Positions 59,502 to 64,000 of a stretch of 64,000 nucleotides of DNA are shown piece after piece. Position 1 is the first letter of the stretch. Every line of letters starts with the position of its first letter. The notes beneath the pieces are model-generated. The model searched no databases and was not told where the DNA came from. It saw only the letters and a list, made by a program, of their open reading frames with translations. Source of the stretch: Datura wrightii (taxonomy: Eukaryota > Streptophyta > Magnoliopsida > Solanales > Solanaceae); NCBI GenBank assembly GCA_035772735.1, contig JASDFA010000007.1:70284501-70348500 (forward strand), given 5' to 3'. Position numbers and translations under genes: made by a program.

Positions 59502-60857
59502 ATGGCCTCACAAAGGAAAAGTATCAATGCATAGCAGCAACGCACCAACCCTATATTCTGAGGAGGCCCAGTGTATAACGTTTCATCACTTTGGGCTGTC
59601 TAGAATAAAAGAGTATTATGTCTCTTTCAAGAAGAAGCGATCAGTCCATATAGAAGCTCAATTTGAGGTAGAGTCTTCCATAAATGCTTTCCCCTATATT
59701 TACTATCAGATTGGCATATATGATTGGGGTCCATTCACCATACCTGCTGACCCCTACTTTCTGGAGTTGGTGTGGGAATTGAATACATGATATAAGGCAT
59801 GACAAAAGGCTCCTAAAACACAAGGGCCACATAGATACATTACCATGCCTTCCGTCTATATGGGTGCACGACCAAGAGGTTTCCATAACTCCAGAAGTAA
59901 TCAATTCCCTCTATTGAGATGAGCCAATCCAACCAAATTCAACATTCCGTAGGAAGGTGGACGATAAAGAGAATCAATTCTAATGGGTAGCCAACATAAT
60001 TGCAATGGGTCAACCACAGTAGACCATCTCCAGGGGTCTGATTCATCATCGTGACCTAAAATTTGAAGCCTGTATGTGGCTAGATTTGGTTTGTGCTCGA
60101 TTAATTCCTTCTTAGAATACATTAGAAGTCCTATTTGAAGGTGCAATTCTTATCACCTGCATCATGGATCATGTACGCATCAATGTTGGAGAGATCATCC
60201 AGATCAATTCAAAAGAAGGGCCAAGCAGCAGATCACATCATTGCCATATCCTAGCGTTGTGAGTATGTTGTGTGTGCGGGTTTCATGCCCTTTGTTATGT
60301 CCATTGGATAAAGCTGTGCGGGCTGACGGTTGGATTACATTGGCCACCAAAACTAATAGAGATGCCCCGGTTAGGAAGTGAGCCAAAGTTACAGAGAACA
60401 GGACTCAACCACCACCTTCTATGTCGTCTAGCACACCTGAAGGCCAGTTCCAAGTAGCTGCAGCTCCCACCACCACACCTCCTGACTTGCTCAAAATAGC
60501 ACAAATGGACCAAGTGCATAAAATTCAGATTATGAATCAAGTTAATGCCATCCCTTCCATGATCCAGTAAGCCATCAAGAAAACCCATGCAACCTGCTAG
60601 AGATAAGTTGAAAGTCCTTTGTACTACAGTTGAGGTCTTGGAAAATAAAGTGATTACTTTGAGGAAGGATGTAGCTACACTTACTAGACCTCCACCTGCC
60701 AGCAACCCAACCCCTCCTGAGCCTACAATGGTGACCTTGCAGCCCAAGGCACCAAAGAGTCCGCTTGATGATTGGTGGGTGGGGTATGACAGTGCATCGG
60801 AGATAGTGTCAGATGAGGAGATATATCATAGTCGACTTTTGTGGACTCTCTAGGTGT
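59502..60857 (+). pseudogene. Element J third reading frame (plant retroelement protein in env position)
   Basis: From the ATG at 59502 (MASQRKSINA, then a stop) the coding signal passes through several frames. 59527-59790 has FHHFGLSRIKEYYVSFKKKR and YDWGPFTIPADPYFLELVWE. About 60065-60200 has WLDLVCARLIPS and, after a stop, AILITCIMDHVRINVGEII. 60587-60853 has a coiled-coil-like stretch and a tail with SPLDDWWVGYDSASEIVSDE. This pattern matches the domain known as putative plant transposon protein, found downstream of pol in Athila-like elements. Its function is unknown; an envelope role has been proposed for the position only. Confidence 0.6.
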
Positions 60858-62143
60858 GATGCCTTGTGTGGTAAGGATTTTTGTGAATCTCATGCGTAGC
60901 TTCTTGTGTAGAACTTTCCCTAAGTGTGATTCAAGGAAATATTCTAGATGTAGCTGCACTTAGAATATGATCTTAGGCTCTCTTTTGTTAAGTCACTTCA
61001 CCCAAAATGAACACCTTGAACATTAACCATTCATAGCCAATGTTTGAGCCTTGGACCCTTTCTTTGAAAATACACTACAAACCTAAAGACCATTTTTAAT
61101 CCTTCTCTTTGGCACCCATCCTCCCTAATTGCTAGAGATGAAACAATGAAAAAATAGGGCTTGAAGCCCAAGAAATGGGGAGCAAGAAGGGAATGAATGT
61201 GAAATGAGGAAAAAGCCTATGTTTGGGTGTTAGCAAGAGTAGGGGGAAAAATGAGAAGCCTAAAATTGAGGTAGCACCAAAATTGTGATGAGATGAATAA
61301 ATCAATGGGGGTGAGGAAACCTTGAATCATCAAAAGAGGAAGAATAGTTAATAAGTACTATCTCTTGCATCGTTAAGGCTAAATGTGAAATTGATTGATG
61401 TTATAGGGTGTCTTGTGTTACACAAAATATGAAGATGATGAACAAGGAGAAATAAGGTGGAGTGATCTAAACAATATGTTGGGAGATTACAGGCTTTTGT
61501 AATGGTATTAGGGAGGCATTATTCAGTAAAACAAAACATGTATCCTACCCTTAGCCCTAACCTTTATTATGTTCCACAAGTCCTAAGTTATTTTGAGTAC
61601 AATTGCTCTACATTGGTGGCGAATTACACGAAGGGAAAGCCTATGGGTCGAGTTATGTGCATGAAGATTTCTTTTGGGAGAGTGAGTGTGATCACCTCTT
61701 TCTACAATCCCTTGTGTGTATGCATTGATTTCATTATAAAGAATAGGGATTCTCTCTTCTGTGAGTGGCATCATTTCTTTTGAGGACACAATTGCATTAA
61801 GGTAAAGGTGTGCATAAGGCATGAGAAGTGCAAGCTCTAAGGCAAGCTTTGAATGTGCAATAATTATGAATTGAGATTCTATGTGTACTTTGTGGATAAG
61901 CTATGCCCTCGGTTTCCAAAATAAAAGCTCTTGTGAATCATGTTTTGAATGGTGGTGGCCCCTTTAAACTCCTCCTTTTTTTTCGTTTTTGGGGAATTTG
62001 CTTCTCTTTGTAAGTTGGTGAGCATTTTTGGATTGTCATGAATCAAGTGGTCATTGATGTATAAACTCGTATGGAGTGGCATGTTTCTCAACTGATAAGA
62101 ACTGCATTACTTTAGGACAAGCAATGGTTCAAATTTCGGGGTT
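60858..62143 (+). mobile_element. Element J 3' untranslated region and polypurine tract
   Basis: About 1.3 kb without a convincing gene. A 93-codon frame at 61502-61783 has no recognised domain. The end reads GGACAAGCAATGGTTCAAAT, then TTCGGGG directly before the 3' LTR, the polypurine tract arrangement usual for this group. Confidence 0.65.
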
Positions 62144-63636
62144 TGATGAGTTAGTAATTTACCAAGCCATTAGGCTCTTAAGCATGACCTTTAGCTTAGA
62201 TTTCAAGTCATTTAGATGAATATTATGCCCTTTTTGCCATTTTATGTGCAGATATCTAATTTGAAGGAGAAAGAAGTGGAGTAAAAAGAAGGAAATCAGA
62301 TCACCGGAGAAGATCGACGAAACGTCGGCCAAACGCAGATGATCACTGCCTTGAGGAACTAAAGAAACTGGCGGTCGCAGACATCAATCGGCGACTTTCC
62401 GTTTAACTCGCCTATTGACACCTGAACTTGCTGGATCAAAGAGAAAGAAACTGGCGTGGCACGGTTGGAGGCCGGTGAATCACCGAAGGATACTGGACAT
62501 CCCTGAAGGAGCAATAGATGAAAGACGATGGTTCGTGGAATGTAACTAGCGAACCGTTGGTACTTTCGCAAGTGCCAAAATGCCTGAGCAGGGGCAAAAG
62601 CGTCCAACACTGAAAAGAGGGGATTGGTTGCCCTATCTTTAGAAATATTCTAGAAGGAAGTACTCTGTACATATCAGATCTTAACTTTAGCTTTTTGAAC
62701 ATTCTTTTTGCTGAGAAAGAAAGTACTATTGGTGAAAATTGTTAAATATTGTTTTTCTTTTCTTCATCTTTCTCGGTAGCAAGGTACCACCATTATCAAA
62801 GACATACTTTGAAATTTGATTTTGCTACTCTTATTATTGAAATCAATGAGTTTATTGCTGAATATGCTCTTTAGTTTCTTAACCATGAGTAGCTAAATCA
62901 TCAATTAGAGGTGTGTGGTGATGACTGCTTAATTAGATTGGGTATTGCTAGATTCATCTCAATATTGCTTAATTAGTATAAATCTGTTAAGTTCTCTCCA
63001 ATTTATAATTGAAGATCCATAGTTACAGATGTGGGTCTATTTTTCTTACTTGATTTCTACTTGAAAGAGAAGAATTGAGTATTGGGAGAAAATTTGATGG
63101 GGGAAATGGATGTGATGTTGTGGAGTTGGGCAGATATAGCCAAAACCCATATCTCATTCCTAATTAATAGCTAATAGCTAGAAATTAGTGCAGCTATTAA
63201 GTCAAACTTGATTAGGCTGATTTAATTATGTCTAGTGGTTTGAAAGAATTCTAGAAAGAGGCATTTATGAGGTTGAAAAACATAGAATGCCACTTGTCTA
63301 AAGTTATTTACACAATTCTAAATGATGAGATGATTTAGCATTGCCTTGTTTCCACCTCTAGTCCCTCTCATTATTATTTATAACTTTGGTTATTTTGCTA
63401 TCCTAATTAGCTGAGATATAATTTATACCATATTGTTAACATCAAGTCTCCCCCAAAATATTTACTTCTTTGATTCTTTTGAGTGGTACGGACTAATTTC
63501 AGTTTTCCAAACAACACTTGCGCATATCACTTGTTAGTCTCTGTGGGTTTCGACCTCAACATCATCAGGATATTTATTTTGATACAATGACCATTTATGA
63601 TCTTTCATAATTAAGAGTGTATTTTGGACACTATCA
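62144..63636 (+). repeat. Element J 3' LTR
   Basis: Starts TGATGAGTTAGTAATTTACC and ends GACACTATCA. Aligns to the 5' LTR with moderate divergence and a 5' part shorter by several small deletions. Words such as CGACGAAACGTCGGCC and GGTGAATCACCG lie at 62290-62580. Confidence 0.9.
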
Positions 63637-64000
63637 GTTCGCTTGCAAAGAATGTTAGAGTCCGAAACCAAAAGTGTTAATGTTATTGGGGCCCATGGAT
63701 GCAACTCATTTGAGGAGGATGTATCTCAAGCACAATATGATGAAGAACCTCAATTCATGACAGGCCAAATGATGGGTTCTCATCAAGGATACCAAGGTAC
63801 CAATCAAGAGCCTGGCATCCTCATTATGGGAACCAAGGTTGGAGAGATAGAAAAGGCCAACGATGGAGAGAAAGGGATAACCGATGGGGAAATTGTGGGC
63901 CCAAAAGAGAAGGGGATAGGTACAACCACTAGAGTTCAGATCCATACCTTCTGCCCATAAAGCTGATGTAGCCCCTGTGCAACCATGTGTGATAATGCAG
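63637..64000 (+). pseudogene. Element F gag, piece 4, runs off window
   Basis: Resumes after element J. The frame from 63643 reads MLESETKSVNVIGAHGCNSF and QYDEEPQF, the spacer after the capsid in Athila-type gag. A frameshift near 63815-63830 leads to a Trp/Arg-rich stretch (HYGNQGWRDRKGQRWRERDN) that would precede the linker to protease. Continues beyond base 64000. Confidence 0.7.

Larger units (their letters stand above)
52639..63636 (+). mobile_element. Element J: Athila-type element lacking gag capsid and protease, 11 kb
   Basis: Two LTRs of 1552 and 1493 bp, primer site, gag spacer remnant, RT, RNase H, integrase, the conserved post-pol block, a third reading frame and a polypurine tract, all on the plus strand. 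The target duplication is unclear: AGTTG precedes the element and AGTTC overlaps its last base, so the 3' end may be off by one. It lies in gag of element F. RT layout and a third frame downstream of pol place it in the Athila group. Confidence 0.9.
23700..64000 (+). mobile_element. Element F: Athila-type Ty3/gypsy element, 5' part, heavily nested, runs off window
   Basis: The 5' LTR, primer site and gag are visible. Gag is split by element G (with H inside), element I and element J. Removing those insertions with one target copy each gives a gag reading frame that joins correctly across the G and I sites, which independently confirms their boundaries. Its protease, pol and 3' LTR lie beyond base 64000. 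F is itself inserted in chromovirus LTR D. Confidence 0.85.

Noticed and set aside
59502..60857. Third frame of J called an envelope glycoprotein
   Set aside because: No signal peptide, membrane segment or envelope motif is readable. The visible motifs match the plant retroelement domain of unknown function instead.
1..64000. Host genes, tRNA, rRNA, CRISPR or a prokaryotic-style operon
   Set aside because: No frame with host domains, no tRNA cloverleaf noticed by eye, no spacer-repeat array. All longer coding signals resolve to gag-pol or element accessory frames, apart from the unassigned acidic frame at 19892-20313.

Overview
This window looks like plant nuclear heterochromatin. No host gene, rRNA, tRNA or CRISPR array could be supported. 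Almost every base belongs to nested Ty3/gypsy LTR retrotransposons of two types: minus-strand chromodomain elements of the Tekay/Del type, and plus-strand Athila-type elements. The LTR vocabulary, the initiator-tRNA-Met primer sites and the nesting suggest a large-genome Solanaceae species. Pepper is my guess, but the species is an inference. I labelled the elements A to J. Boundaries come from TG...CA ends, primer sites, polypurine tracts, 5-bp target duplications (TSDs) and recovery of the interrupted reading frame.

Left part. A (1-8425, minus) is a chromovirus cut by the window edge, with decayed gag-pol and a gag lacking its capsid region. It sits in the 3' end of B, an older plus-strand Athila/Tat-type element (8426-10073, resuming at 19496-19512). 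B's LTR is split by C (10074-19495, minus, TSD GAATT), which has two 2573-bp LTRs and an eroded, gag-less core. A remnant of an acidic reading frame follows (19892-20313).

Right part. D is a chromovirus LTR fragment (20898-21108 and 22561-23699) split by E, a solo LTR (21109-22555, TSD ACTAT). D is split again by F, an Athila-type element starting at 23700 and running past the end of the window. F's gag is cut into four pieces by three insertions: G (25783-45433, which contains H at 27528-37409), I (45507-52424) and J (52639-63636). H inside G inside F inside D is the deepest stack. J is an Athila-type copy with RT, RNase H, integrase and a third reading frame in the env position, but no gag capsid or protease.

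Main points. (1) In every lineage the LTR segment upstream of the promoter carries a reiterated, partly self-complementary word peculiar to that lineage. (2) One such word, including an identical 16-mer, lies just upstream of the TATA box in two unrelated elements (C and E). (3) J carries the same kind of word cluster internally, upstream of a TATA-like site, ahead of its third reading frame. (4) Loss of the gag capsid recurs in A, C, I and J, pointing to non-autonomous copies. All coding regions here are broken, and no element looks able to move by itself.
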